In this document: positions 23,923 to 32,910 of the stretch, one piece after another | Position numbering within the stretch: position 1 is the first letter of the stretch | How the letters are laid out: each line of letters begins with the position of its first letter | Assembly: GCA_964558465.1 (NCBI GenBank) | Contig: CAZLEF010000076.1 | Coordinates: 1 to 33,922 of the forward strand | Length of the DNA stretch: 33,922 nt | Reading direction: 5' to 3' | From: JACJYC01 sp964558465 | GTDB lineage: Bacteria > Bacteroidota > Bacteroidia > Chitinophagales > Saprospiraceae | The notes under the pieces: model-generated | What the model was told of the DNA's origin: nothing | Seen by the model: only the letters and a program-made list of their open reading frames with translations | The model's database searches: none | Made by a program: the position numbers and the translations under genes

Positions 23923-25224
23923 ATGATCATTGTTAATGCCGTTATCGCGTTTGTGACCAGTATTCTGGCGCTATCCATCATGCTGATTTATGCGCGGAAA
24001 AAATTGGTCGCACAGGGGGATGTAAAACTGGTGATCAATGGGGATGAAGAACACCCGTTGCTGGTCAAGCCAGGCAGTTCGCTGCTCTCCTCCCTGGCCG
24101 AAAAAAACATTTATCTGTCTTCCGCATGCGGCGGCGGCGGCACCTGCGCCATGTGTGAATGCCATGTGGACGAAGGCGGCGGCGACGTTCTCCCGACCGA
24201 ACTGAATCACCTGACCCGCCGGGAAGTGGCCGAACACAAACGGCTTGCCTGCCAGGTGAAAGTCCGCCAGGATATGCACATTCGCGTGCCGGAAGAAGTA
24301 TTCGGCATCAAGAAGTGGGAATGCGAGGTGATCTCCAATTACAACGTTGCGAGCTTTATCAAGGAATTTGTGGTGAAACTCCCTCCGGGTGAAGCGCTTG
24401 AATTCCAGTCGGGAGGTTATATTCAGATCGATGTGCCCAAAATCCAGGTGGATTTCAAAAATTTTGATATCACAGCGCATCCGAAATACCACGACGATCC
24501 GAAAAAATTCCAGTCGGAATGGGACCACTGGAAACTCTGGGACCTTCAGATGAATAACCCGGAGCCCCAATTCAGGGCCTACTCCATGGCCAACCATCCG
24601 GCTGAAGGCAATATCATCAAATTGAACATCCGGATTGCAACCCCGCCCTGGGACCGCAACAAAAATGCCTGGATGAATGTCAACCCGGGTATTTGTTCAA
24701 GTTACGTCTTTTCGCTCAAACCAGGCGATAAAGTCACCATTTCCGGCCCCTATGGTGAGTTTTTTATCAAACCGACCAAAAAGGAAATGGTCTATATCGG
24801 AGGCGGGGCCGGTATGGCGCCCCTGCGTTCCCATTTGTTCCACTTGTTCCAGACGGTAAAAGAACGCGACAGGAAGGTTTCTTTCTGGTACGGCGGCCGT
24901 ACACGCCGGGAATTGTTCTACATCGAAGAATTCCGTCAGATCGAAAAGGAATTTCCCAACTTCAAGTTCTTCGTGGCCCTGGATAATCCGCTGCCCGAAG
25001 ACAACTGGACAGTCAAGGAAAATATGGAGGACGCCAAAGGCGAAGGGTTCAAAGGGTTTATCATGCCGGTTTTGTTTGAGCAATACCTGAAAAACCATCC
25101 GGAACCGGAAGAAATTGAATACTATTTCTGCGGCCCTCCGGCCATGAATGCTTCCGTCCTCAAATCTTTGGACGAACTGGGTGTGCCCGAGGAAAATATT
25201 GCCTTTGATGACTTCGGCGGCTGA
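23923..25224 (+). CDS. nqrF: Na+-translocating NADH:quinone reductase subunit F (NADH-oxidising)
   Basis: A 433-residue subunit that accepts electrons from NADH. In order: an N-terminal membrane helix (about residues 3-24); a plant-type 2Fe-2S ferredoxin domain with ligands Cys69, Cys75, Cys78 (SACGGGGTCAMCEC) and Cys110; an FAD domain with RAYSMANHP (about 218-226); and an NADH domain with GGGAGMAPLRSHLF (about 292) and YYFCGPPAMN. It ends in FDDFGG as expected. It is slightly longer than the roughly 407-residue Vibrio protein. Last gene of the operon, followed by an inverted repeat at 25252-25297. Confidence 0.97.
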   Translation: MIIVNAVIAFVTSILALSIMLIYARKKLVAQGDVKLVINGDEEHPLLVKPGSSLLSSLAEKNIYLSSACGGGGTCAMCECHVDEGGGDVLPTELNHLTRREVAEHKRLACQVKVRQDMHIRVPEEVFGIKKWECEVISNYNVASFIKEFVVKLPPGEALEFQSGGYIQIDVPKIQVDFKNFDITAHPKYHDDPKKFQSEWDHWKLWDLQMNNPEPQFRAYSMANHPAEGNIIKLNIRIATPPWDRNKNAWMNVNPGICSSYVFSLKPGDKVTISGPYGEFFIKPTKKEMVYIGGGAGMAPLRSHLFHLFQTVKERDRKVSFWYGGRTRRELFYIEEFRQIEKEFPNFKFFVALDNPLPEDNWTVKENMEDAKGEGFKGFIMPVLFEQYLKNHPEPEEIEYYFCGPPAMNASVLKSLDELGVPEENIAFDDFGG

Positions 25225-25251
25225 TCTCTTCAGTTATTGATTCGATTGGAA

Positions 25252-25314
25252 CGATTGATTCGAATGATTCGATTATTACCCAAATTCGAATCAATCGACC
25301 ACGCTGCGGCGTGG
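25252..25314. terminator. Inverted repeat and palindrome between convergent nqrF and SDR genes
   Basis: A perfect 14-bp inverted repeat, CGATTGATTCGAAT (25252-25265) and its complement (25284-25297), with an 18-base loop. Each arm is built from the tcaatcgaa nonamer family. Directly after it (25299-25314) is CCACGCTGCGGCGTGG, a one-mismatch copy of the family palindrome. A role in ending transcripts from both sides is inferred from position. Confidence 0.6.
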
Positions 25315-25327
25315 CGAATTATTCGTT

Positions 25328-26128
25328 TCAATTCCCAACCATATACCCCCCATCCACCATAAACACCCCGCCGGTGACATAACTCGCGGCGTCCGAAGCC
25401 AGAAAAACCGCCATGCCGGTCATTTCTTCCGGCTGCGCCATTCTGCCCAGCGGCACGTGTGTTTCATAAGATTGCAGGATCGACTCGTTTTGCCATAAAG
25501 CGGCGCTGAATCTGGTTTTTACCAGGCCGGGGCAAATCACGTTTACCCGCACCCCGCGCGGCCCCCATTCCTTGGCCATATTCTGGCTCATCATGATCAG
25601 GGCAGCCTTGCTGACACTGTAGATGCCCAGGCCGAAAGTCGGTTTTAATCCTTCCACCGAACTGATGTTGATGATCGAACCGCCCTGCTTTTCAAGGTGG
25701 GGAAGGGCCAGCCGGGCCAGTTCCCAGGGCGCCTTTACGTTGATCGCCATGGTTTTATCAAAAGCGCCGGGGTCGGCGTCTTCCAGCGGTCCGAACGAGG
25801 GGTTGATCGCCGCGTTGTTGATCAGAATGTCCAGCCTGCCGTATTCAGCCATGGTTTGATCCACCAGCGTTTTTAACTGCCCGGGGTCGCCGACATGGCA
25901 GGCCAGGGGTAAAACGTTCAGGCCGGCTGCCCGAAGGCCGGCGGCTTGCTCTTCGAGGTTCTCCTGTTTGCGGCTGCTGATCACCACCCTGGCGCCTTCC
26001 CGGGCCAGGGCGGCTGCAATGGCTGCGCCGATACCGCGGCTGGCGCCGGTGATGACGGCAACCTTTCCCCGCAGCGATTGGGTATGTAAATTTTCCAAAA
26101 TATCCGGTTTTGTTTCGAAGTTGATCAA
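25328..26128 (-). CDS. SDR-family NAD(P)-dependent oxidoreductase
   Basis: A 266-residue classical short-chain dehydrogenase. Cofactor motif TGASRGIG at residues 27-34, NNAA at 104-107, and catalytic Ser156/157, Tyr170 and Lys174 (YSVSK). The C-terminal PGLVKTRFS and DAASYVTGGVFMVDGGYMVGN are standard. ISSRKQENLE after the second strand suggests NADP(H) preference. It resembles DHRS4-like dehydrogenases, but the substrate cannot be inferred and no pathway genes are adjacent. The stop codon (TCA at 25328-25330) lies just outside the repeat block shared with nqrF. Confidence 0.9.
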   Translation of the reverse strand: MINFETKPDILENLHTQSLRGKVAVITGASRGIGAAIAAALAREGARVVISSRKQENLEEQAAGLRAAGLNVLPLACHVGDPGQLKTLVDQTMAEYGRLDILINNAAINPSFGPLEDADPGAFDKTMAINVKAPWELARLALPHLEKQGGSIINISSVEGLKPTFGLGIYSVSKAALIMMSQNMAKEWGPRGVRVNVICPGLVKTRFSAALWQNESILQSYETHVPLGRMAQPEEMTGMAVFLASDAASYVTGGVFMVDGGYMVGN

Positions 26129-26571
26129 TAGGAATTGAGGCTCAATTTAACAATTTTTTGTCAGGGCGCAACTTTTCCTAAGAGTCACCCGCGAGGCTTC
26201 TGGTTACCTTTTAGCATTTTGCCTTGCTTGTGGCAAAAGATGCCGGACCTTGATCTCATGGGCTGTCACCTGTTTTTTTTAAATATTTGAAAATCAGCAT
26301 ATTATAAAAATGAATCTTACTGTAAAAAAAAAATTTAACGGAATTTTAAAGAATAAGGCAGCAATTTGCCGTAGCTTTGCGTATTGCAATGGGGAAAAAT
26401 CATTTTTTAGCTCACCCGACAATTTTAAGGAAAACCGCCCCGAATATTCCCCACAGAACCGTTGCTTTAAATGACTTGACTTTGATGCTTCAAAGCAAAG
26501 CCGTGTTCAGTAAATGCAAATCCAAATTCCTGACCGCCGTCATTCATCGAAAAGAACCGTCATTGATCAGT

Positions 26572-26599
26572 GTATTTAGGAACACAATGGTCTAAATAC
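26572..26599. promoter_or_regulatory. Dyad GTATTTAG-N12-CTAAATAC upstream of susC-like promoter
   Basis: A perfect 8-bp inverted repeat with a 12-base spacer, 50 bp upstream of the candidate -33 element. Size and position fit an operator for a dimeric regulator. No regulator is assigned. Confidence 0.35.
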
Positions 26600-26648
26600 C
26601 CCTAAAGTGAATTGAACGGCCATAACAAGAGCAAAAGAAAAAAGGGTC

Positions 26649-26679
26649 TTGGCTGGTTTTTCCAATTCCCTTAATTTTG
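26649..26679 (+). promoter_or_regulatory. Candidate promoter of the SusC/D operon
   Basis: TTG (26649-26651), 20 bp, TAATTTTG (26672-26679): a good match to the Bacteroidota consensus. The leader before the ATG at 26719 would be about 33 bases. Confidence 0.55.
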
Positions 26680-26718
26680 AACTAGTTTTTCATCATCGTT
26701 AACAAAAATTGGATTAGT

Positions 26719-29700
26719 ATGAAAAGACTCTCACTAGTGTTCTCACTGGTCCTCTTTGCCGTTGGTTTTGCCATGGCACAGCGGACAGTCAGCGGAACAG
26801 TGACAGACAGTAAGGGCGAAGCCCTTATTGGGGCCAGTATTCTGGTCAAAGGCACTTCCAACGGAACCGTTACCGACATCGACGGTAAATACACCCTCGA
26901 GGTTCCGGCGGGTGGCTCCACCCTTGAAGTCAGCTACACGGGCTTCAGTACTCAGGACGTCGCATTGGGCGTTTCCAATGTGGTGGACATCGTGATGGAG
27001 GAAGGCGTTCAGTTGTCGGAAGTCGTCGTGACCGGCCTCGGTATCCGCAAGGAGAAAAAGGCCCTGGGTTACGGCGTTTCTACCATTGCTGCCGCCGACA
27101 TTACCCAACGCTCTGAAACGGACGTAGCGCGTTTGTTGCGTGGTAAAGCCACCGGTGTGGACATCACCCAGACTTCCGGTCTGGCCGGCTCCGGAACCAA
27201 CGTCATCATCCGGGGTTATTCCTCGATCACGGGCTCCAACCAGCCGCTGTTTGTTGTCGACGGCGTGCCCTTCGGCTCAGACACCAACGCTGATCAGGGC
27301 GCAGGGGCGGGCGGCGCCACAGCATCCAGCCGCTTCCTCGACCTCGACCCCAACAACATCGCCGAGGTCAGCATTCTGAAAGGCCTTAGCGCCACCGTTC
27401 TCTATGGTGAAGCAGGCCGCAACGGCGTGATCCTGATCACCACTAAAAACGGCAACGTCGGCGCTACCGACAACAAAAAATTCGAGATCGGGGTAACCCA
27501 GAACATCTCCTTTACCCAGATCGCCAACCTGCCAACCTACCAGGATACTTACGGCAACGGTTTCTCCGGCGACTTCGGGTGGTTCTTCTCCAACTGGGGC
27601 GCGCCCTTCAGCGCCAGGGGCACCAACGGCGTTGCCGCCGACGGCACGATCCAGCACCCTTATGATCAGCCGCAGTACAACGATGACTTCCCCGAATTTA
27701 TCGGCGCTCGTTATCCGTACAAGCCTTACAAGAGCCTGGAGAACTTCTTCCAGACGGGTTTGGTCAGCAATACTTCGTTGTCTGTTGACAAATCACTCGG
27801 CAACGGCGCAGCCGTGAACGCCAATTACAGCTACCTTTCCGACGAAGGCTTTACACCCGAGAACAAGTTCAGCAAACACAACCTGGGTATCGGCGGTACG
27901 GCCAAACTGGCCAACGGCCTGACCCTCAGGACCTCCCTGAACTTTATCTCCCTCGACCGCCAGGCGCCGCCGGCATCCTTCAGCTTTGGGTCCGGTTCGG
28001 GCGGCAACCCCTCCGTATTCGGCGACTTGCTGTATACGCCGCGGAGCATCGACCTGCTCAACCTGCCGTATCAGAGCCCGATCGACGGTTCCCAGGTTTA
28101 TTATCGCCGGGGTTCCGCCATCCAGAACCCGCTCTGGGGGTTGTACAATACCCGCGACAAAGAAGTCATCGAGCGTTACTTCGGCAACGTCCAACTCCAG
28201 TACGAACTGGCGCCCTGGCTCGATGTGACCTACCGGATCGGCGTCGACCAGTACGCGCAGCGCAACCGCCGCGAAATCAACCGGGGCGGCTCCCAGCAGC
28301 CCGACGGTTCTATGTCAACCACGGTTCGTTACAACCGCATTACCGACCACGTATTCAACCTGATGCCCGCTTTCAAAATCAACGAAAACTTTGACTTTGA
28401 CGGCTTGCTGGGGGTTAACCTCCGCAGGGAAACGAACGATTATACGGGGTCCTTCAGCTCCAACCAGTTCATCTTCGACCTCTTTACCCAGCAAAACTTC
28501 ATTGACCACCAGGCTTTCACTTTCCGCAATGAAGCCAATACGATCGGCGCTTACGCGACGGCTACCCTGGGTTTCAGGAATTTCCTTTACCTGAACCTGC
28601 AGGCCCGGAACGACTGGACGTCTACGCTGGAAAAAGCCAACCGTTCGGTGCTTTACCCGAGCGCCAGCCTTTCTTTTGTACCAACGGAAGCCATTCCATC
28701 CCTGCAAAACAGCACCGTGCTGAACTACCTGAAATTGCGGGTTGGTTACGGTACTTCCGCGGGTTATCCGGATCCTTATCAGACGAGAAGCGTACTGAAC
28801 ACAAACACCAACGTTTTCCTGAACAGTGCAGGCCTTCCGCTGAACACCAACTCCGTGAGCGACCAGTTGGGGAACCCCAACCTGAAGCCTGAATTGCACG
28901 AAGAGATCGAAGCCGGTATCGAAGCCCGTTTCCTCAACAACCGGATCGGCATCGACCTTTCCTTGTACGACAAACAGTCTTCCGACCTGATCTTCCCCCT
29001 GGCGCTTGACCCGGCTACCGGTTATACGAATACGACGGTTAACGTGGCGTCGCTGTCCAACAAAGGGATTGAATTGGGCCTGAACCTGACGCCGTTCCGC
29101 GGCAAATTTACCTGGGATATCAACCTGAACTATACCAGGAACCGGAACATCGTTGAGAGCATTGCCGAGGGAATCGATCGTTTTGCCATCGCGACCGCTG
29201 GTTCTGCAGGAAACTACGCCGTTCCTGGCCAGCCTTACGGCGTTATGATGGGTATCGCGTTCCAGAAAAACGACGCCGGCCAGTACATCGTCAACCAGAC
29301 ATCCGGCGAATACATCGCAGAAAGCGATATTTCCGTGATTGGCAACCCGAACCCGAATTACACGGCCAACTGGATCAACACCATTTCTTACAAGAACCTT
29401 TCATTCAACTTCCACTGGCAGTATATCGACGGCGGCGACATTTATTCCATGCTGACCGCTACGATGTTCGCCCGGGGCAATACGAAAGACACCGACTTCG
29501 ACCGCTATACGCCGGTCAGCCTTCCGGGTGTTAAGCCCGACGGCACACCCAGCTACGTTCAGGGTTATGCAGGCGACCTTTTCTTCAACGCTTACTTCTT
29601 TGCGGACGAAGGAATTATTTTTGACGGCACCGTGATCCGTTTGCGCGAGGTCGGCTTGTCTTACGACGTGCCTGCGCGCATCCTGAAGAACACGCCGTTC

Positions 29701-29880
29701 GGCTCCCTGTCCCTGCGGATTTCGGGTGAAAACCTGTTTTACAATGCCCCCAACTTCCCGGAATACATCAATTATGATCCGGAGGTTTCCAGTACGGGCG
29801 TAGGCAACGGCCGCGGCTTTGAATTGATCACCGGCCCGACTTCCAGAAAGTTCGGCGCTACTTTGAGCTTTACGTTCTAA
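26719..29880 (+). CDS. SusC/RagA-family TonB-dependent outer-membrane transporter
   Basis: A 1053-residue outer-membrane importer. Signal peptide (LVFSLVLFAVGFAMAQ); carboxypeptidase-D-like regulatory domain (about residues 22-95: VSGTVTDSKGEALIGASILVKGT, DGKYTLEVP); SusC linker LSEVVVTGLGIRKEKKALGYGVS; TonB plug domain (RGKATGVDITQTSGLAGSGTNVIIRGYSS-type, GSNQPLFVVDGVPFG) to about 230; then a 22-strand barrel ending in GATLSFTF. Length and motifs are typical. With the SusD-like lipoprotein 61 bp downstream it forms a TonB-powered uptake complex for an oligosaccharide or peptide. No glycoside hydrolase, sigma/anti-sigma pair or hybrid sensor is adjacent, so the substrate is open. Confidence 0.96.
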   Translation: MKRLSLVFSLVLFAVGFAMAQRTVSGTVTDSKGEALIGASILVKGTSNGTVTDIDGKYTLEVPAGGSTLEVSYTGFSTQDVALGVSNVVDIVMEEGVQLSEVVVTGLGIRKEKKALGYGVSTIAAADITQRSETDVARLLRGKATGVDITQTSGLAGSGTNVIIRGYSSITGSNQPLFVVDGVPFGSDTNADQGAGAGGATASSRFLDLDPNNIAEVSILKGLSATVLYGEAGRNGVILITTKNGNVGATDNKKFEIGVTQNISFTQIANLPTYQDTYGNGFSGDFGWFFSNWGAPFSARGTNGVAADGTIQHPYDQPQYNDDFPEFIGARYPYKPYKSLENFFQTGLVSNTSLSVDKSLGNGAAVNANYSYLSDEGFTPENKFSKHNLGIGGTAKLANGLTLRTSLNFISLDRQAPPASFSFGSGSGGNPSVFGDLLYTPRSIDLLNLPYQSPIDGSQVYYRRGSAIQNPLWGLYNTRDKEVIERYFGNVQLQYELAPWLDVTYRIGVDQYAQRNRREINRGGSQQPDGSMSTTVRYNRITDHVFNLMPAFKINENFDFDGLLGVNLRRETNDYTGSFSSNQFIFDLFTQQNFIDHQAFTFRNEANTIGAYATATLGFRNFLYLNLQARNDWTSTLEKANRSVLYPSASLSFVPTEAIPSLQNSTVLNYLKLRVGYGTSAGYPDPYQTRSVLNTNTNVFLNSAGLPLNTNSVSDQLGNPNLKPELHEEIEAGIEARFLNNRIGIDLSLYDKQSSDLIFPLALDPATGYTNTTVNVASLSNKGIELGLNLTPFRGKFTWDINLNYTRNRNIVESIAEGIDRFAIATAGSAGNYAVPGQPYGVMMGIAFQKNDAGQYIVNQTSGEYIAESDISVIGNPNPNYTANWINTISYKNLSFNFHWQYIDGGDIYSMLTATMFARGNTKDTDFDRYTPVSLPGVKPDGTPSYVQGYAGDLFFNAYFFADEGIIFDGTVIRLREVGLSYDVPARILKNTPFGSLSLRISGENLFYNAPNFPEYINYDPEVSSTGVGNGRGFELITGPTSRKFGATLSFTF

Positions 29881-29941
29881 GTAAAATGGGTGTTGACTTT
29901 ATTTCCCCGGATTGGGGGGATTAACTTAAAATTTTGCAATT

Positions 29942-31654
29942 ATGAAATTGTTCCATAAAATTTTTCTAATCGCCGCCGTTTTGGGCTTCACGGCTTGTGA
30001 GAACATCACCAAGCTGGAGGGGTTGCAGGAAAACCCCAACGAGGTTACTCCGGAAAAGGCGGGCGTAAACTTTCTTTACAATCAGATCCAACTGTCCTTC
30101 AATAATTTCTTTGAAGGCACACGCGGCGCAACGGATTCATACGTCAGGTTGACTGCCCTTCTGGCCGACAACTATGACGCTGCCGGCGGACCCGGCGGGT
30201 ATGACGGATTATGGCTGAACGCCTATTCTACTTTGTTCCCGGATATCGACGCCTGTGTTTCCATCGCGGAAGCCGCCGGCCTGGATATTCACGCCGGTTC
30301 TGCAAAGATCATGAAGGCTTATGTAATGCTTTCCCTTGTTGACCTGTTTGGCGACGTTACCTATTCAGAAGCAGGACAGGGGACCGATATCATCAGCCCG
30401 AAGACCGATCCGGGCGCCCAGGTGTACGCCGCAGCCATCGCCTTGCTGGATGAAGCGATCGCTCAAATGGACGGGACGACTGCGGCCAAACCGCTGAACG
30501 ATTTCTTCTATGCAGGTAATGCTGCCAGGTGGATCACGCTGGCCAAAACCATGAAACTGAAGGCCTATGTGACCTCCAGGCTGGCCGATACCAATGCCAA
30601 AGGCGCGATTACCAACCTGATCAACGGCGGCGACCTGATCGACACCGAAGCGGAAGATTTTCAGTTCAAATTTGGCACCAACCGGACCAACCCCAATACC
30701 CGCCACTCCTTCTACAACAACTGGTATGAGAACAGCGATGGCACGTACATGTCCAACTACCTGATGTGGTTGATGAAAGCCGAAAAAGGCCTGGAAGATC
30801 CGCGGATCCGCTTCTACTTCTACCGCCAGGACCTTGACCTGACGGACGAAGCCAAAGAAGTCTGGGGTTGTGTACTGTCCGACTTCCCGGTTCGCTCGGC
30901 TGCGCCTGCTTATTATACGGCCATTCATCCGGACATGCCCTATTGCATTGCCTCGGAAGACGGGTATTACGGCCGCGACCACGGCAACGGCACCGGTATT
31001 CCGCCCGACGGCGATATCCGTACGGCTTACGGCATCTGGCCGGGCGGCGGGCAGTTTGACGACAACTCCCATACCACGGTTCAGCAATTGGGCACCACAG
31101 GCGCTTTAGGCCAGGGTATCAACCCGATCCTGTTGTCAACCTATGTTGATTTCATGCGGGCCGAAGCCGCTTTGACCGTTCAAACGGGCGAGGACCCAAG
31201 GGCCTTGTTGCAAAGCGCCATTGAAAAATCTTTCAAAAAGGTGATCGACGCCTCCAAACCATTGATCCCCAATTTGGCCGCTGTCGCTTTTGTCGGCCCC
31301 GCCGGCCCTGTGACGGTTGAACAGGCTTATTTCCCGAATGCCGAAAGCCGGGCCGCTTATATCGCCAAGGTGCTGGAGCTTTATGACGCCGCCACAACGG
31401 ACGACGCCAGGCTGAACGTGATCATGAAAGAATACTATATTGCACTTTTGGGCAACGGTATCGAAGGCTACAACGCTTACCGCCGGACGGGCAAACCGGA
31501 AGGCGTACAGCCCATGCTGGATAATTCCCGGAATTTCCCGAGGTCGTTCTATTATCCGTCCATTCTGACCAACCGGAATCCGAATGTACAGCAGAAAACC
31601 GACCGCGTAGCTTCGAAGGTATTCTGGGACCCGGGTACTACGCAGCTTTATTGA
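29942..31654 (+). CDS. SusD/RagB-family nutrient-binding lipoprotein
   Basis: A 570-residue surface lipoprotein with lipobox Cys19 (GFTAC) and the SusD-like mature start NITKLEGLQENPNEVTP. The TPR-like helical core follows: NFLYNQIQLSF, then AKIMKAYVMLSLVDLFGDVTYSEAGQG at about residues 118-144, and NAARWITLAKTMKLKAYVTSRLAD. The C-terminal EYYIALLGNGIEGYNAYRRTGKPEGVQP segment and the SFYYPS ending are typical. It caps the SusC barrel and captures substrate. It resembles the SusD subgroup seen with short, enzyme-free SusC/D operons; substrate unknown. A GC-rich hairpin follows the gene (about 31667-31701). Confidence 0.95.
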   Translation: MKLFHKIFLIAAVLGFTACENITKLEGLQENPNEVTPEKAGVNFLYNQIQLSFNNFFEGTRGATDSYVRLTALLADNYDAAGGPGGYDGLWLNAYSTLFPDIDACVSIAEAAGLDIHAGSAKIMKAYVMLSLVDLFGDVTYSEAGQGTDIISPKTDPGAQVYAAAIALLDEAIAQMDGTTAAKPLNDFFYAGNAARWITLAKTMKLKAYVTSRLADTNAKGAITNLINGGDLIDTEAEDFQFKFGTNRTNPNTRHSFYNNWYENSDGTYMSNYLMWLMKAEKGLEDPRIRFYFYRQDLDLTDEAKEVWGCVLSDFPVRSAAPAYYTAIHPDMPYCIASEDGYYGRDHGNGTGIPPDGDIRTAYGIWPGGGQFDDNSHTTVQQLGTTGALGQGINPILLSTYVDFMRAEAALTVQTGEDPRALLQSAIEKSFKKVIDASKPLIPNLAAVAFVGPAGPVTVEQAYFPNAESRAAYIAKVLELYDAATTDDARLNVIMKEYYIALLGNGIEGYNAYRRTGKPEGVQPMLDNSRNFPRSFYYPSILTNRNPNVQQKTDRVASKVFWDPGTTQLY

Positions 31655-31739
31655 TCTGCCCGGCGCTGCTGCCCGGCGAAAACGCTTCGGGGGCGGCAGC
31701 CTTCTAAATGAATTGATCTTTTGATAAAAAAAACTGAAG

Positions 31740-32690
31740 ATGAAAAAACTCTTTTATATTCCTCTGGCGCTCGGGCTGCTGCTCATTTCATCCTGTGCCG
31801 ATGAGAGCCTCGCCCCTATAGCCGTGTTTGATACCCTGGAAAAGGGGGCTTTTCCGCGTAAAATTTCACTTACGAGCTCGGAATATGACCTCGCCAAACC
31901 AACTACGACTGCTGTAACCTATGAGGTTGAATTTGTGGACCAGGAAAAAGGAAAACAAGTTGATCAATACATCATCAATGTTTCCTTCAAGGATAACCAC
32001 GGCGGCGGCAAAACCAAACCGGTTACGGTTTATAAAACCTACAGCCAATCGGACTTTTCCGACAGCGCCAACGGCTTCCGCAGCATTGCCGTAAACATTC
32101 CGTTGACGGAACTGCTCACCCTCTTTGGCCTGACGATCGCCGACATTGCATCCGGCGATGATTTTGTCATCGATACGGAGTTGAAGCTGACCAACGGCAT
32201 TTCTTATTCATTTGCCAACTCTACTGCGGCGGTGGTCGGTAGCGCTTTCAATTCCTTGTTCAGGATCACGGCCAAAGCGACCTGCCCGCTGGAGGATTCC
32301 AAGTTTGCCGGCAATTACAAAATGGAATATGTGACAGCCAATGTAGGCGGTTTCGGCCCGATCTTCGGCGCTGCGCCTGCCAATGTTACCCTGGCAACCG
32401 TTGCCGGTTCGAAGACCAAGCGCGCCTTTAAAGCCGCTTATCTGCCGGACAGCTACAACTTTGGCCCGTTTACTTATACCCTCGAATTTGCCTGCGACAA
32501 GGTCTTTATGGCCGCTGTCAATACGGGTGTGGGTTGCGGAAACGGCGCCATCACCATCGTTCAGGGCCCGGTTACGAACTTTGACCTGAACAACGATTCG
32601 GTCATCGAATTCAATATTGTTGAATTTGACAGAGACGGCGGTTGTGGTGTTCCCAAAACGCCGCATACCATCCGTTTGACCAAGATTTAA
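31740..32690 (+). CDS. SusC/D-associated lipoprotein of unknown function
   Basis: A 316-residue lipoprotein (LALGLLLISSC, Cys19; ADES follows). The N-terminal half has beta-rich sequence (FPRKISLTSSEYDL, TYEVEFVDQEKGKQVDQYIINVSF) and reads like an immunoglobulin-like domain. The C-terminal half, from about residue 182 (CPLEDSKFAGNYKMEYV), looks like a second beta domain with cysteines at about 182, 252, 263 and 299. I do not recognise a named family. Third gene of the operon, 85 bp after the SusD-like gene, so it probably acts as an extra surface binding protein. It is followed by a strong terminator. Confidence 0.78.
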   Translation: MKKLFYIPLALGLLLISSCADESLAPIAVFDTLEKGAFPRKISLTSSEYDLAKPTTTAVTYEVEFVDQEKGKQVDQYIINVSFKDNHGGGKTKPVTVYKTYSQSDFSDSANGFRSIAVNIPLTELLTLFGLTIADIASGDDFVIDTELKLTNGISYSFANSTAAVVGSAFNSLFRITAKATCPLEDSKFAGNYKMEYVTANVGGFGPIFGAAPANVTLATVAGSKTKRAFKAAYLPDSYNFGPFTYTLEFACDKVFMAAVNTGVGCGNGAITIVQGPVTNFDLNNDSVIEFNIVEFDRDGGCGVPKTPHTIRLTKI

Positions 32691-32745
32691 TTGACCCGGA
32701 CGGGATCAGCGGGTGTTTTTTCAGCTCCCCTGATCCATCCGAATA

Positions 32746-32786
32746 AAAACAGGCCGTTGCCCTCGGGAAGCGGCCTGTTTTTTTTT
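32746..32786 (+). terminator. Rho-independent terminator after the SusC/D operon
   Basis: AAACAGGCCG and CGGCCTGTTT form a stem around a 14-base loop, followed at once by a run of T. This is the clearest intrinsic terminator in the window. A second dyad, GGATCAG...CTGATCC, lies just upstream (about 32703-32736). Confidence 0.85.
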
Positions 32787-32811
32787 GCACCCCGTTCGCG
32801 ATCCCCCCAAA

Positions 32812-32899
32812 CATCATCAATCATCAATCATCAATCATCAATCATCAATCTTATTTTTTTATTGATGATTTAAGATTACATGATTGATGATTAATGATG
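32812..32899. repeat. 7-bp repeat forming an inverted pair between convergent genes
   Basis: atcatca is repeated five times and part of a sixth (32813-32850). The sequence catcatcaatcatcaatc is matched, with one mismatch, by the complement of 32882-32899. The two arms flank an A/T-rich centre and lie just past the end of the DeoR-type gene, so they may fold in transcripts from either side. Confidence 0.65.
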
Positions 32900-32910
32900 T
32901 GGGAAAAGAG

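Larger units (their letters stand above)
26129..26718. other. 590-bp leader region of the SusC/D operon
   Basis: No confident gene. A hairpin is formed by GCATTTTGCC (26214-26223) and a near-complementary arm to 26243. A -7-like TAGCTTTG is at 26372-26379. A small open frame from ATG 26389 to 26595 (68 codons) has no recognisable features. A dyad GTATTTAG (26572-26579) and CTAAATAC (26592-26599) with a 12-base spacer precedes the probable operon promoter at 26649-26679. Confidence 0.5.

Noticed and set aside
26377..26595. Small frame upstream of the SusC-like gene as an annotated gene
   Set aside because: No recognisable motif and no homology I can name; kept only as a possibility under the leader-region finding.
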